Assembly (NCBI RefSeq): GCF_000284295.1
Contig: NC_017093.1
Location: forward strand, 6,634,001 to 6,698,000
Origin: Actinoplanes missouriensis 431
GTDB taxonomy: Bacteria > Actinomycetota > Actinomycetes > Mycobacteriales > Micromonosporaceae
Length of the DNA: 64,000 nucleotides
Direction: 5' to 3'
The position numbers and the translations under genes were made by a program. Shown one piece after another: positions 34,791 through 43,763 of this stretch. Each line of letters begins with the position of its first letter. Position 1 is the stretch's first letter. Under the pieces are notes generated by a model that saw nothing but the letters and a program-made list of their open reading frames with translations, was not told the DNA's origin and did not search any database.

Positions 34791-34836
34791 AGCTGTGCTC
34801 CCTTGCCGGCGAGGCCGTAGTCGAATGTGCAGCCGG

Positions 34837-35763
34837 TCACGCCAGCTTCTCCCCCGCTTGGATCCGCATGCCGCGCGCCCAGTCGGTCGCGGACATCGGT
34901 TTCTTGCCGGCGGCCCGGACCTCGCCGAGCATCACCGGAGTCGTCGCGGTGCCGGCCAGCACCTGTGTGCGCTCCACCAGCAGCTCACCCGCCGGCAGCG
35001 ACGGCCCGTTCGCCACCGGGCGCACCGGGCCCAGCTTCAGCCGGTCGCCGCGCAGCGTCGTCCACGCGCCGGGCGCCGGCGTACACGCCCGGATCCGCCG
35101 GTCCACCGCGAACGCCGGGTCGTCCCAGCGGATCCGGGCGTCGTCGGCGGTCAGTTTCGGCGCGAACGAGACACCGTCGGCCGGCTGCGGGTGCGCCCGG
35201 GCGGTGCCCGCCTCGATCGCGTCGAGCACCGCGACGAGCAGACCGGCGCCCTCCACCGCGAGCCTCTCCAGCAGGTCGCCGGAGGTGTCGTTGAACCGGA
35301 TCTGGTCGGTGAGCGTGCCGTAGACCGGGCCGGTGTCCAGCCCCGCCTCCAGCTCGAAGACACTCGCGCCGGTCACCGCGTCACCGTGCAGGACGGCGTG
35401 CTGCACCGGCGCCGCGCCACGCCAGGCCGGCAGCAGCGAGAAGTGCAGGTTCAGCCAGCCGCGCTTCGGGATCTCCAGCGCGCTCGGCGGGACCAGCGCG
35501 CCGTACGCCACCACCGGCACACAGTCCGGCGCGATCTGACGCAGCCGCTCCTGGAACTCGGGGTCACGCGGTTTCTCCGGGGTGAGCACCTCGATGCCAC
35601 GCTCGTCGGCCCACGCGCCGACGGGCGAGCGCACCAGGCGGCGGCCCCGGCCGGCCGGCGCATCCGGGCGGGTCAGCACGGCGGCCAGCTCGTGGCCGGA
35701 GGCGGCGATCGCCTCCAGGCTCGGCAAGGCCACCTCGGGAGTGCCCGCGAAGACCAGGCGCAT
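34837..35763 (-). CDS. fmt: Methionyl-tRNA formyltransferase
   Basis: The protein has 308 residues starting MRLVFAGTPEVALPSL. The catalytic His/Pro segment LNLHFSLLPAWRGAAPVQ is intact and the C-terminal OB-like domain is present. It formylates initiator Met-tRNA. AGGTGA lies about 6 nt before ATG 35763; a GTG at 35772 overlapping the def stop is an alternative start. Paired with def, which removes the formyl group later. Confidence 0.97.
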   Translation of the reverse strand: MRLVFAGTPEVALPSLEAIAASGHELAAVLTRPDAPAGRGRRLVRSPVGAWADERGIEVLTPEKPRDPEFQERLRQIAPDCVPVVAYGALVPPSALEIPKRGWLNLHFSLLPAWRGAAPVQHAVLHGDAVTGASVFELEAGLDTGPVYGTLTDQIRFNDTSGDLLERLAVEGAGLLVAVLDAIEAGTARAHPQPADGVSFAPKLTADDARIRWDDPAFAVDRRIRACTPAPGAWTTLRGDRLKLGPVRPVANGPSLPAGELLVERTQVLAGTATTPVMLGEVRAAGKKPMSATDWARGMRIQAGEKLA

Positions 35764-35768
35764 GCCCG

Positions 35769-36326
35769 TCACCTGCCCAGCCCGAAGATGCCCCGGCCGT
35801 GCGGGCTCTCCTTGATCGTGGGCGGCTTGCCGGCGTCGTACCACTCGGCGGAACGGATCTGCTTCATCGCGTCCTTGCGGGCCGCCGCGTCCAGCCGGTC
35901 CAGGAAGAGGACGCCGTCCAGATGGTCGGTCTCGTGCTGCACGCAGCGGGCCATCAGGCCGGTGCCGACCAGCTGGATCGGGTCGCCGTGCTCGTTGAAA
36001 CCGTTCGCCACGACGTTCTGCCGGCGTTTCGTGTCGACGTAGACGCCGGGGATGGAGAGGCAGCCCTCCGGGCCGTCCTGCTCCTCGGAGTCGGGGAACG
36101 AGAGCACCGGGTTCACGATGTGGCCGACCACGTCGTCGATGTCGAAGGTGAAGACGCGCAGACCGACGCCGAGCTGCGGTGCGGCCAGGCCGGCGCCGCC
36201 CTCGTCCTGCATCGTCTCGATCAGATCCTTGACCAGAGTGCGCAGTTCCTTGTCGAAGTCGACGACGGGATCAGCCGGCGTGCGCAGGACCGGATCGCCG
36301 AAAAGACGGATTTGCTGGACGGTCAC
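35769..36326 (-). CDS. def: Peptide deformylase
   Basis: The protein has 185 residues. All three motifs are present: GAGLAAPQ, EGCLS and QHETDHLDG, giving the Cys and two His that hold the metal. It removes the formyl group from new proteins. GTG start. It lies between priA and fmt, the order usual in actinomycetes. Confidence 0.97.
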   Translation of the reverse strand: MTVQQIRLFGDPVLRTPADPVVDFDKELRTLVKDLIETMQDEGGAGLAAPQLGVGLRVFTFDIDDVVGHIVNPVLSFPDSEEQDGPEGCLSIPGVYVDTKRRQNVVANGFNEHGDPIQLVGTGLMARCVQHETDHLDGVLFLDRLDAAARKDAMKQIRSAEWYDAGKPPTIKESPHGRGIFGLGR

Positions 36327-36395
36327 GCGGCGAAACTCCTGACTGTGGTGGCTTGCACCCGACCAGTCTACGGAGTCTCCCGGGCGGGGGTCGGA

Positions 36396-38681
36396 TCAGA
36401 ACAGGTCGGACGGATCAACCTGGATGCGCACCGGCTGGGCGGCCTTGCGGGCACTGCGCATCGCGGCCGCCTCGTGCAGCGCCCGCGCCAGCTCGCCGGC
36501 CCGCGACCGGGACACCCGCAGCAGCATCCGCTCCTGCTCGCCGTCGGCCGGAACCGGGCCGAGCACCTCGGCGCCGTCCGGCAGCTTCGCGTGCGCCAGC
36601 AGGTCCGCCACGGCGGGCGCGGTGCCCGTGACACTCGCCATCCGGGCGGCCGGCGGGAAACCCAGCTCGCGGCGTTCGGCCAGCTCACGGGCCGCGAACC
36701 AGCCCGGATCCCAGCGCAGCAGCGCCTGCACCGGAGCCAGCGATCCGTCCGCCACCACGACCACCTTGCCACCGGCCGGGGCGGGCCGGGCCAGCGCCGC
36801 CGCGTTCAGCCAGCGGCGCATCGTCTCCTCCGCGGCGCGCAGATCGGAACGGCTCAGCAGCGCCCACGTGTCGAGCAGCAGGACCGCGCCGTACCCACCG
36901 CCCTCGGCGACCGGCTCGGCCCCCGGCGTCGACACCACCAGCGACGCCTCCGCCGGAACGGTGACCAGCACCTCATCGCGCCCCGATGTGCGCACCGGCA
37001 CACCCGGAAAAGCACGGCCCAACTCCTCAGCGGTACGCCGGGCGCCGGTCACCGAGGCACGCAGGCGGCGCTCACCGCAGGCCGGGCACTCGTACGCCGC
37101 GGACGCCCGCCCGCACCAGTGACAGACCGGCACGTCCCGCGCGCCGGTCAGCCCGAGCGGCCCGGAGCAGTGCGGGCACCGCGCCGGGGTACGGCACTCG
37201 GCGCACGCCACCGCCGGGAGGTAACCCCGGCGCGGCACCTGAACCAGCACCGGGGCGTCGTCCTTCAACGCCTGCCGCGCCGTCTGCCAGGCCAGGCTCG
37301 GCAGCCGCGCGCTCACCGCTCCGGGGTCCCGGGCCAGCTGCGGGTCGTCCCCGGTCGGCGCGATCGCCGGCGACCGCCGCCGCAACACCACCCGGTCCGC
37401 CACGATCTCCTTGGCCCAGCCGGTCTCCAGCAACAACTGCGCTTCCCCGGTACGGGCGAAGCCGCCCACCAGCACCGCACATCCCGCCAGTTGCGCGCGG
37501 GTGAGCAGCACCTCCCGCGCGTGCGGATAGGGTGCCCGCGGCTCGGCGAGCACGTCGTCCCCGTCGTCCCAGATCACCACCAGCCCGAGGTCGTGCACCG
37601 GCGCCCACATCGCGGCCCGGGTCCCGGCGACCACCGGCACCCGATGCCGGCTGGCCGCGAGGAACCGCCGATAGCGCTCGGCCGGCCCGAGAGCCGCGTT
37701 CAGCGCGACGTGCCGCCCGGCGCCGAGAACCGCACCCAATGCGGCGTCGACCCGCTCCAGATCCCGCGCGTCGGCGACCACGATGACCACACCCTTGCCG
37801 CCACGCACCGCGGCCCCGGCCGCCTCGGCGATCCGGGCGGCCCAGTCCTCCCCGGGAAGCGCCGACCAGACGGCCCGAGCGGCCCGCCCGTCCGCCAGCG
37901 CCCGCAGAAACCCGGTCCCCGCCGCATACGAATCCCACCCGCCCGCAGCCGGCGCCCCGATCCCCTCGACCGCAGCCGGACCAGCCGTCCCGTCCCCCGC
38001 AACCCGCACCTCGCCACCGGCCAGGACCTCGTCGCCCGCCAGGACTTCGCCACCGGCCAGGACCTCGTCGCCCGCCCGCGCGCCATCGCCGGAATGCACC
38101 TCAGCGCCAGCCCGCACGCCATCGCCCGAATGCACCTCAGCGCCAGCCCGCGACTCGCTCTCGGAGCCGACCTCGCCGTCTCCAAGCGGCTCGCCGCCCC
38201 CCTGCGCCTCGCTCCCCGGAGGCGGCTCACCGTGGTCCTGCGCCTCGCGACCGGTCTGCGCCCCTTCATCGGTCGGCGACACAGGAGCCGGCTGGGCGGC
38301 GGCCTCCACGCGGGCATGCCGGGGCGGGACCGCCAGCCGCAGCACGTCCGCGAGATTGCCGGCGTAGCGCTTGGCCACCGCCTCCGCGAGCCGGGCGATC
38401 TCCGGGTCCAGCACGCGCTCCGGCGACACCACCCGCTCCAGGTAGGCCAGCTTGCCACCGTGCTCGGACGACTCCACCCGCTCCAGCAGGAACCCGCTCA
38501 CCAGCTGCCCGGCGAACCGCACCTTGACCCGCACACCCGGCTGCGCCGCCTCATCAGAGTCGGCGGGCACCAGATAGTCGAACGGCCGGTCCAGGTGCGG
38601 CAGCGACACGTCGACGCAGACCCGGGCGACCGGCAGCCGCTCGGCCGGTTCCCGTTCGCTGCGCGCACCCTTGGTCCCCAT
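36396..38681 (-). CDS. priA: Primosomal protein N', actinobacterial form lacking helicase motifs
   Basis: The protein has 761 residues. The N-terminal DNA-binding domain starts VCVDVSLPHLDRPFDYLVP. The paired zinc-binding cysteines are in CAECRTPARCPHCSG and CHWCGRASAAYECPACG. Where PriA normally has a Walker A lysine loop the protein reads AAVRGGKGVVIVVADARD, and the DEAH box is replaced by VVIWDDGDDV, so ATP hydrolysis is unlikely. An inserted acidic repeat linker covers about residues 125-240. It probably still binds forks and loads partners. ATG 38681 was chosen from the conserved N-terminus. Confidence 0.9.
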   Translation of the reverse strand: MGTKGARSEREPAERLPVARVCVDVSLPHLDRPFDYLVPADSDEAAQPGVRVKVRFAGQLVSGFLLERVESSEHGGKLAYLERVVSPERVLDPEIARLAEAVAKRYAGNLADVLRLAVPPRHARVEAAAQPAPVSPTDEGAQTGREAQDHGEPPPGSEAQGGGEPLGDGEVGSESESRAGAEVHSGDGVRAGAEVHSGDGARAGDEVLAGGEVLAGDEVLAGGEVRVAGDGTAGPAAVEGIGAPAAGGWDSYAAGTGFLRALADGRAARAVWSALPGEDWAARIAEAAGAAVRGGKGVVIVVADARDLERVDAALGAVLGAGRHVALNAALGPAERYRRFLAASRHRVPVVAGTRAAMWAPVHDLGLVVIWDDGDDVLAEPRAPYPHAREVLLTRAQLAGCAVLVGGFARTGEAQLLLETGWAKEIVADRVVLRRRSPAIAPTGDDPQLARDPGAVSARLPSLAWQTARQALKDDAPVLVQVPRRGYLPAVACAECRTPARCPHCSGPLGLTGARDVPVCHWCGRASAAYECPACGERRLRASVTGARRTAEELGRAFPGVPVRTSGRDEVLVTVPAEASLVVSTPGAEPVAEGGGYGAVLLLDTWALLSRSDLRAAEETMRRWLNAAALARPAPAGGKVVVVADGSLAPVQALLRWDPGWFAARELAERRELGFPPAARMASVTGTAPAVADLLAHAKLPDGAEVLGPVPADGEQERMLLRVSRSRAGELARALHEAAAMRSARKAAQPVRIQVDPSDLF
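38006..38150 (-). repeat. 36-bp tandem repeats in the priA linker
   Basis: Two kinds of in-frame repeat of about 36 bp, two copies each, follow one another: one containing CACCGGCCAGGACCTCGTCG and one containing ATGCACCTCAGCGCCAGCCC (plus-strand sense). They encode an acidic Gly/Ala/Glu linker (GDEVLAGGEVLAG and GAEVHSGDG types) between the DNA-binding and helicase-like parts. Confidence 0.8.
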
Positions 38682-38781
38682 CGCCGAACATTCTGCCCGG
38701 CCCCTCCGACAGGAATCCCGGCCCGCCTCCAGAAGCGGATCACGCCATACCGCATGGATCACGGCGATGAGTCAGCTGGAC

Positions 38782-38805
38782 GCACACGAACGCCCGTTCG
38801 TGTGC
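38782..38805. promoter_or_regulatory. Candidate LexA (SOS) box upstream of priA
   Basis: CGAACGCCCGTTCG at 38787-38800 matches the Gram-positive LexA core CGAAC-N4-GTTCG. It sits inside a longer perfect dyad with arms GCACACGAACG and CGTTCGTGTGC and a 2-nt centre. It is about 100-125 bp before the priA start. The dyad could also be a plain hairpin. Confidence 0.5.
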
Positions 38806-38900
38806 GCCTGTCTCCCATAGCGCGGCGGCCGACGCACGCGACCAGCCTCCGCGTGCGCCCATCGCTCCTGCGAACCGGCCCGGCCCGGCCGGAAACAGAA

Positions 38901-38930
38901 CGAGGCCCGGCTTAGCAAAGCCGGGCCTCG
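38901..38930 (-). terminator. metK terminator
   Basis: Strong hairpin with arms CGAGGCCCGGCTT and AAGCCGGGCCTCG, 15 nt after the metK stop, followed on the minus strand by TTCTGTTT. Confidence 0.9.
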
Positions 38931-38944
38931 AACCAAAAATGCGA

Positions 38945-40135
38945 TCAGGAAGCAGCGTTCTTCAGATCCGCGGCCCGGTCGGTGCTCTCCCAGCGGAGCT
39001 CCGCGATCTCCCGGCCGAAGTGGCCGTACGCGGCGGTCTGCTGGTAGATCGGGCGCAGCAGGTCCAGGTCCCGGATGATCGCGGCCGGGCGCAGGTCGAA
39101 GACCTCCGTGATGGCCTTCTCGATCTTCTCGACTGCGACGGTCTCGGTGCCGAAGGTCTCGACGAACAGCGAGACCGGGTGGGCCTTGCCGATCGCGTAG
39201 GCGACCTGGGTCTCGCAACGCTCGGCGAGACCGGCGGCGACCACGTTCTTGGCGACCCAGCGCATCGCGTACGCCGCGGACCGGTCCACCTTCGACGGGT
39301 CCTTGCCGGAGAACGCGCCGCCGCCGTGACGGGAGTAGCCGCCGTACGTGTCAACGATGATCTTGCGGCCGGTGAGGCCGGCGTCGCCCATCGGGCCGCC
39401 GATCTCGAAGCGGCCGGTCGGGTTGACCAGGAGGCGGTAGCCCTCGGTGTCGATGCCGAGGTTCTCCAGCTCGGGGGCGATCACGTGCTCGCGGATGTCC
39501 GGCGTGAGCAGCGACTCCAGCGAGATGTCGGCGGCGTGCTGCGAGGAGACCACGATCGTGTCGAGGCGGACCGGGCGCAGGCCGTCGTACTCGATGGTGA
39601 CCTGGGTCTTGCCGTCGGGACGAAGGTACGGAATGGTGCCGTCCTTGCGCGCGGCGGAGAGCCGGCGGGCCAGCCGGTGGGCGAGCGCGATCGGCAGCGG
39701 CATCAGCTCGGGCGTCTCCGAGCAGGCGAAGCCGAACATCATGCCCTGGTCGCCGGCGCCCTGCTGGTCGAGGATGTGCTCGGAGTCGCCCTCACGCAGC
39801 TCGATGGCGCTGTCCACGCCCTGCGCGATGTCCGGCGACTGGGAGCCGATCGAGACGCTGACGCCGCAGGACGCGCCGTCGAAGCCCTTCTTCGACGAGT
39901 CGTAACCGATGCCCAGGATCGTGTCGCGCACGATCTTCGGGATGTCGGCGTAGGCCTGCGTGGTGACCTCGCCCGCCACGTGCACCTGGCCGGTCGTGAT
40001 CAGGGTTTCCACCGCGACACGGCTGCGAGGGTCCTGGGCGAGCAGGGCGTCGAGAATCCCGTCGCTGATCTGGTCAGCGATCTTGTCCGGGTGGCCTTCC
40101 GTGACCGACTCGGAGGTGAACAGGCGGCGTGCCAC
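38945..40135 (-). CDS. metK: S-adenosylmethionine synthetase
   Basis: The protein has 396 residues. ESVTEGHPDKIADQ, GAGDQGMMFGF and the P-loop-like GGGAFSGKDPSKVDRSAAY are intact. It makes SAM from ATP and methionine. GTG 40135 has GAGGAG 4 nt upstream. Only 45 bp separate it from coaBC, with no SAM riboswitch visible. Confidence 0.97.
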   Translation of the reverse strand: MARRLFTSESVTEGHPDKIADQISDGILDALLAQDPRSRVAVETLITTGQVHVAGEVTTQAYADIPKIVRDTILGIGYDSSKKGFDGASCGVSVSIGSQSPDIAQGVDSAIELREGDSEHILDQQGAGDQGMMFGFACSETPELMPLPIALAHRLARRLSAARKDGTIPYLRPDGKTQVTIEYDGLRPVRLDTIVVSSQHAADISLESLLTPDIREHVIAPELENLGIDTEGYRLLVNPTGRFEIGGPMGDAGLTGRKIIVDTYGGYSRHGGGAFSGKDPSKVDRSAAYAMRWVAKNVVAAGLAERCETQVAYAIGKAHPVSLFVETFGTETVAVEKIEKAITEVFDLRPAAIIRDLDLLRPIYQQTAAYGHFGREIAELRWESTDRAADLKNAAS

Positions 40136-40180
40136 GGTGCTCCTCAGATTTGTCGAATACAACGTAACGCGGAAGTGTAA

Positions 40181-41398
40181 TCAGCCCTGCCGAGCGTGAC
40201 CGACCTGGGCATCCAACCGTGCCACGACGTGGTCCAAAATCACATCAGCCACATCGTCTTTGGGGAGTTGACCAAAGGTACCGGTGGATCCGTCGGCGCC
40301 CAGCAGGGTGACCGTGTTGTGATCCTGCCCGAACACCAGGTCCGGGCCCACCTCGTTAACGACGATCAGGTCGGCGCGTTTCTTCACCAATTTTGCCCGC
40401 GCGTGCTCGAGCGCCGCATGAGTCTCGGCAGCGAAGGCGACGAGAATCTGGTCCGGGCGCTTGGACGCGCCCAGTTCGGCGGCGATGTCCGGATTCGTGG
40501 TCAGGACGATCGGCGAAGGCGTACCCGAATCGGTCTTTTTGATCTTTTGGGCCGCGACCGTCTCCGGGCGGAAGTCGGCCGGCGCGGCCGCCATGATCGC
40601 CACATCCGCCGCGGCGAACGCTTCGACGGTCGCTTTCCGCAGCTCCTCGGTGGTGCCCACCCGCACGACGTCGGCGCCGGCCGGGTCGGGCAGCGCGACG
40701 TTCGCCGCCACCAGCGTCACCCGTGCGCCTCGCGCCACGGCGGCCTTGGCCAGCGCGTACCCCTGCTTGCCGGAACTGCGGTTGCCCAGGTAACGCACCG
40801 GATCCAGCGGCTCGCGCGTCCCACCGGCGGTCACCACCACGTGCCGCCCGGCAAGATCAAGATCAAGACCCCGCTTGTGTACGCGTACCGCGTACTCGAA
40901 GATCGCGGCCGGATCGGGCAGCCGCCCCTTGCCGGTGTCCCTGCCGGTCAGGCGCCCCACGGCCGGCTCGATGACGAACGCGCCGCGCTCGCGCAGGGTC
41001 GCCACGTTCGCCCGGGTCGCCGGGTTCTCCCACATCTCGGTGTGCATGGCCGGCGCGTACACGATCGGGCACGTCGCCGTGAGCAGTGTGTTGGTGAGCA
41101 GGTCGTCGGCGATCCCGTGGGCCGCCTTGGCCAGGATGTCCGCGGTGGCCGGCGCGACCACGACCAGCTCGGCGGCCCGGCCGATCCGCACGTGCGGCAC
41201 CTCGTGCGCGTCGTGGAACACCTCGGTGGCGACCGGCCGCCCGGAGAGCGCCGCCCAGGTCGGCTCGCCGACGAACTTGAGCGCGGACGCGGTCGGCACC
41301 ACCCGCACGCCGTGCCCCGACTCGGTGAAGAGGCGCAACAGCTCACAGGCCTTGTACGCGGCGATGCCGCCGCACACCCCCAGGACCACCTCGGTCAC
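40181..41398 (-). CDS. coaBC: Bifunctional phosphopantothenoylcysteine decarboxylase / phosphopantothenate-cysteine ligase
   Basis: The protein has 405 residues. The N-terminal flavin-dependent CoaC part has VLGVCGGIAAYK, catalytic HVRIGRAAE and APAMHTEMWENPA. The C-terminal CoaB part has VTAGGTREPLDPVRYLGNRS and KKRADLIVVNEV. It carries out two steps of coenzyme A synthesis. Starts at GTG 41398. Confidence 0.96.
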   Translation of the reverse strand: MTEVVLGVCGGIAAYKACELLRLFTESGHGVRVVPTASALKFVGEPTWAALSGRPVATEVFHDAHEVPHVRIGRAAELVVVAPATADILAKAAHGIADDLLTNTLLTATCPIVYAPAMHTEMWENPATRANVATLRERGAFVIEPAVGRLTGRDTGKGRLPDPAAIFEYAVRVHKRGLDLDLAGRHVVVTAGGTREPLDPVRYLGNRSSGKQGYALAKAAVARGARVTLVAANVALPDPAGADVVRVGTTEELRKATVEAFAAADVAIMAAAPADFRPETVAAQKIKKTDSGTPSPIVLTTNPDIAAELGASKRPDQILVAFAAETHAALEHARAKLVKKRADLIVVNEVGPDLVFGQDHNTVTLLGADGSTGTFGQLPKDDVADVILDHVVARLDAQVGHARQG

Positions 41399-41420
41399 GT
41401 GCGCACCTCACATAACAATC

Positions 41421-41452
41421 GATCCCGCGCCCATGATCTGGGACGCGGGATC
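41421..41452 (-). terminator. Hairpin between rpoZ and coaBC
   Basis: Perfect 9-bp inverted repeat GATCCCGCG/CGCGGGATC with a 14-nt loop, 20 nt after the rpoZ stop. Probably a terminator or partial terminator. Confidence 0.75.
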
Positions 41453-41471
41453 ATCATGTCGGATCAAACGA

Positions 41472-41741
41472 TCAGGGATTGTCGGTGGGCTCTGCCGTCA
41501 GCAGGCCGGCGTTGATCTCCCGCATCGCGATGGAGAGCGGCTTCTCCTGCGGAGTGGTCTCCACGAGAGGACCGACATACTCCAGGAGACCCTCGCCCAA
41601 CTGGCTGTAGTAGGCGTTGACCTGGCGGGCGCGCTTGGCCGCGAAGATCACCAGCGAGTACTTCGACGAGGTCTTGTCGAGCAGCTCGTCGATCGGCGGG
41701 TTGGTGATGCCTTCGGGGTTCGCGATGGTTCCCACAGTCAC
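41472..41741 (-). CDS. rpoZ: RNA polymerase omega subunit
   Basis: An 89-residue protein. GITNPPIDELLDKTSSKYSLVIFAAKRARQVN is the conserved omega region; EKPLSIAMREINAG follows. It stabilises beta' in the polymerase. It follows gmk, the common arrangement. Confidence 0.96.
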   Translation of the reverse strand: MTVGTIANPEGITNPPIDELLDKTSSKYSLVIFAAKRARQVNAYYSQLGEGLLEYVGPLVETTPQEKPLSIAMREINAGLLTAEPTDNP

Positions 41742-41778
41742 TGCTTCCTTAATGCTCGTTTGCTTGAGCGCTGTTGTC

Positions 41779-42384
41779 TCAAAGCTCGGTGGCTTGAGCG
41801 GGCGCTAAGTACGATGAACCGAGCAATCCTACCAGCTCGTCCGCGGCTCGCTCGACGAAGTCGTTCACCACGGTCCGGTCGAACTCGGCCTCGGCGGCCA
41901 GCTCCTCGTCGGCGTGGGCGAGACGGCGGCGGATCGTCTCCTCGTCGTCGGTGCCCCGGCCGATCAGGCGGCGCTGGAGCTCCTCGACGCTCGGCGGGGC
42001 CAGGAAGACCAGCTGGGCCTCCGGCATCGCCGCGCGGACCTGGCGGGCGCCCTGCAGGTCGATCTTCAGCAAAACGGGCCGGCCCTGCTGGAGCCAGCCC
42101 TCGACCTGTGCCCGGGGAGTCCCGTAGAGATTTCCCGCGAACTCCGCCCACTCCAGCAGCTGTCCGCCGTCGATCAGGCGCTGGAACTCGGCGCGGCTCA
42201 CGAAGTGATAGTGCTCCCCGTCGGTCTCGTAGTCCCGTTTCTTGCGGGTCGTCACCGACACCGACAACCTGATCCAAGGCGAGCGCGCCCGGATCAGCTC
42301 GATCACACTGTCCTTGCCGACCCCGGAGGGGCCGGAGAGAACGGTGAGGCGGGCTGCCGGGCGCGCGTCGTCATCCATGCTCAC
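41779..42384 (-). CDS. gmk: Guanylate kinase
   Basis: The protein has 201 residues. P-loop GPSGVGKDS, GMP-binding SVTTRKKRDYETDGEHYHF, and lid VFLAPPSVEELQRRL. It phosphorylates GMP to GDP. The start is GTG 42384 or the ATG at 42378; neither has a strong ribosome binding site. 26 nt after mihF. Confidence 0.95.
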   Translation of the reverse strand: MSMDDDARPAARLTVLSGPSGVGKDSVIELIRARSPWIRLSVSVTTRKKRDYETDGEHYHFVSRAEFQRLIDGGQLLEWAEFAGNLYGTPRAQVEGWLQQGRPVLLKIDLQGARQVRAAMPEAQLVFLAPPSVEELQRRLIGRGTDDEETIRRRLAHADEELAAEAEFDRTVVNDFVERAADELVGLLGSSYLAPAQATEL

Positions 42385-42410
42385 GGCTCATGTCTACACG
42401 AGCCCATGAG

Positions 42411-42728
42411 TCAGTTCGCAGCGAACTCCCCCAGGAGGGCCTTGCGCTGCTGGTCGCCAAGACCACGGAGCCGGCGGCTCTCAGCGATCTTGAGCTTCTC
42501 CATGATCTGGGTCGCGCGGATCTTGCCGATGCCCGGCAGCGCCTGAAGCACGGCCGAGACCTTCAGCTTGCCGACGACCTCGTCAGCCTCCGCGCGGTCC
42601 AGCACGGCGGCGAGGGTGGTCTTGCCGGACTTGAGCTGTTCCTTCAGCTCAGCCCGAGCCTTGCGAACTTCCGCGGCCTTCTCCAGCGCAGCTTGGCGCT
42701 GTTCGGGGCTCAGTGACGGGAGCGGCAC
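42411..42728 (-). CDS. mihF: Actinobacterial integration host factor
   Basis: A 105-residue helical DNA-binding protein found only in actinobacteria: PLPSLSPEQRQAALEKAAEVRKARAEL-type N-terminus and the GIGKIRATQIMEKLKI helix-two-turn-helix. It binds DNA with little specificity and helps nucleoid structure and phage integration. GTG start with AGGAG 5 nt upstream. Confidence 0.95.
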   Translation of the reverse strand: MPLPSLSPEQRQAALEKAAEVRKARAELKEQLKSGKTTLAAVLDRAEADEVVGKLKVSAVLQALPGIGKIRATQIMEKLKIAESRRLRGLGDQQRKALLGEFAAN

Positions 42729-42817
42729 CAGTTCTCCTCAGGTCCCTCACGCGGCGGTAGTTCATACCGGCGCTTTGCGTGAAACGTGGTGTGCCAGGGA
42801 ACCGAAGGGGCATATGG

Positions 42818-42876
42818 TTCCCGGCGCCGGGAAAACTAGCGGTCAACGGCGCTTTCGGCAACGTCGGGGTACCCCG
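42818..42876 (-). terminator. Two palindromes between pyrF and mihF
   Basis: TTCCCGGCGCCGGGAA (42818-42833) and CGGGGTACCCCG (42865-42876) are perfect palindromes in the 184-bp gap after pyrF. The first is followed by no T-run. They may end pyr transcription or belong to the mihF promoter region. Confidence 0.4.
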
Positions 42877-42912
42877 TGAACCGCTTCCCGACGCACTGGT
42901 AAGCAGGCCGTT

Positions 42913-43743
42913 TCACCCGAGCGCGGCTCGGCAGTCGTCAAGAACACGCTCCGCCGCGACGCGCAGATCGCTACCCTGCGGCCCCGCCGAGAGAACCTCG
43001 CGTGAGTACGAGGGCAACACGTTCCGCAGGCTTTCGCCGAAGACCGCGCGCAGGTCGGAGGGCGTCGCGCCCTGCGCTCCGAGGCCCGGAGCGAGCAGCG
43101 GCCCGTTCACCGCGGACAGGTCGTGCCCGGTCTCACCGATCGTCGCGCCGACCACCAGCCCGAGACTGCCGAGCGGCTGCGCACCCGCGTTGACCTGCGC
43201 AATCTCGTCGATGACGGTTTGCGCGACGGTTTTCCCGGTCGCCGTGACGGCGTGCTGGACGGCCGGCCCCTCCGGGTTCGAGGTGAGCGCGAGGACGAAG
43301 ACTCCGCCACCGTGAGCGGCCGCCAGGTCGAACGCCGGCTGCAACGAGCCGACCCCGAGATAGGGACTCACAGTAATCGCGTCAGCACACAGAGAACTCG
43401 CCGGATCCAGATAGGCGGACGCGTAAGCCGCCATCGTGGACCCGATGTCGCCGCGTTTCACGTCCAGCAGGACGAGCGCGCCGGCCTCTCGGGACTGTCG
43501 GATAGTTGACTCAAGAATCGCGACGCCACGTGACCCAAATCTCTCAAAAAACGCGGACTGTGGTTTCAGAACAGCCACCCGATCGGCCAGTGCGTCGACC
43601 ACCGTACGGGCGAAGCGTTCCAGGCCGGCGATGTCGTCGGAGAGGCCCCAGCGGGCGAGCAGAGAGGCGTGCGGGTCGATGCCGACGCAGAGCGGACCAC
43701 GCTCCGCTACGGCGGCATGGAGGCGTTCGCCGAACGTTTCCAT
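42913..43743 (-). CDS. pyrF: Orotidine 5'-phosphate decarboxylase (type 2)
   Basis: The protein has 276 residues, starting METFGERLHAAVAERGPLCVGIDPH. Catalytic Asp/Lys are in LLDVKRGDIGSTMAAY. The type 2 form of actinobacteria and archaea-like members. Final step to UMP. AAGGAA precedes ATG 43743. Last gene of the pyr operon, after bioA. Confidence 0.95.
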   Translation of the reverse strand: METFGERLHAAVAERGPLCVGIDPHASLLARWGLSDDIAGLERFARTVVDALADRVAVLKPQSAFFERFGSRGVAILESTIRQSREAGALVLLDVKRGDIGSTMAAYASAYLDPASSLCADAITVSPYLGVGSLQPAFDLAAAHGGGVFVLALTSNPEGPAVQHAVTATGKTVAQTVIDEIAQVNAGAQPLGSLGLVVGATIGETGHDLSAVNGPLLAPGLGAQGATPSDLRAVFGESLRNVLPSYSREVLSAGPQGSDLRVAAERVLDDCRAALG

Positions 43744-43763
43744 CGAAAGTTCCTTCTTCCGTG

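Larger units (their letters stand above)
38682..38944. other. priA-metK intergenic region
   Basis: The 262 bp hold the SOS-type dyad and the metK terminator, both listed separately. The remainder shows no credible gene. Confidence 0.6.

Noticed and set aside
36400..38900. Very long plus-strand frame opposite def-priA
   Set aside because: It is composed of Arg/Gly/Pro-rich shadow sequence and lies opposite genes with clear motifs.
40136..40180. Possible SAM riboswitch before metK
   Set aside because: Only 45 bp are available and no SAM aptamer landmarks are visible.
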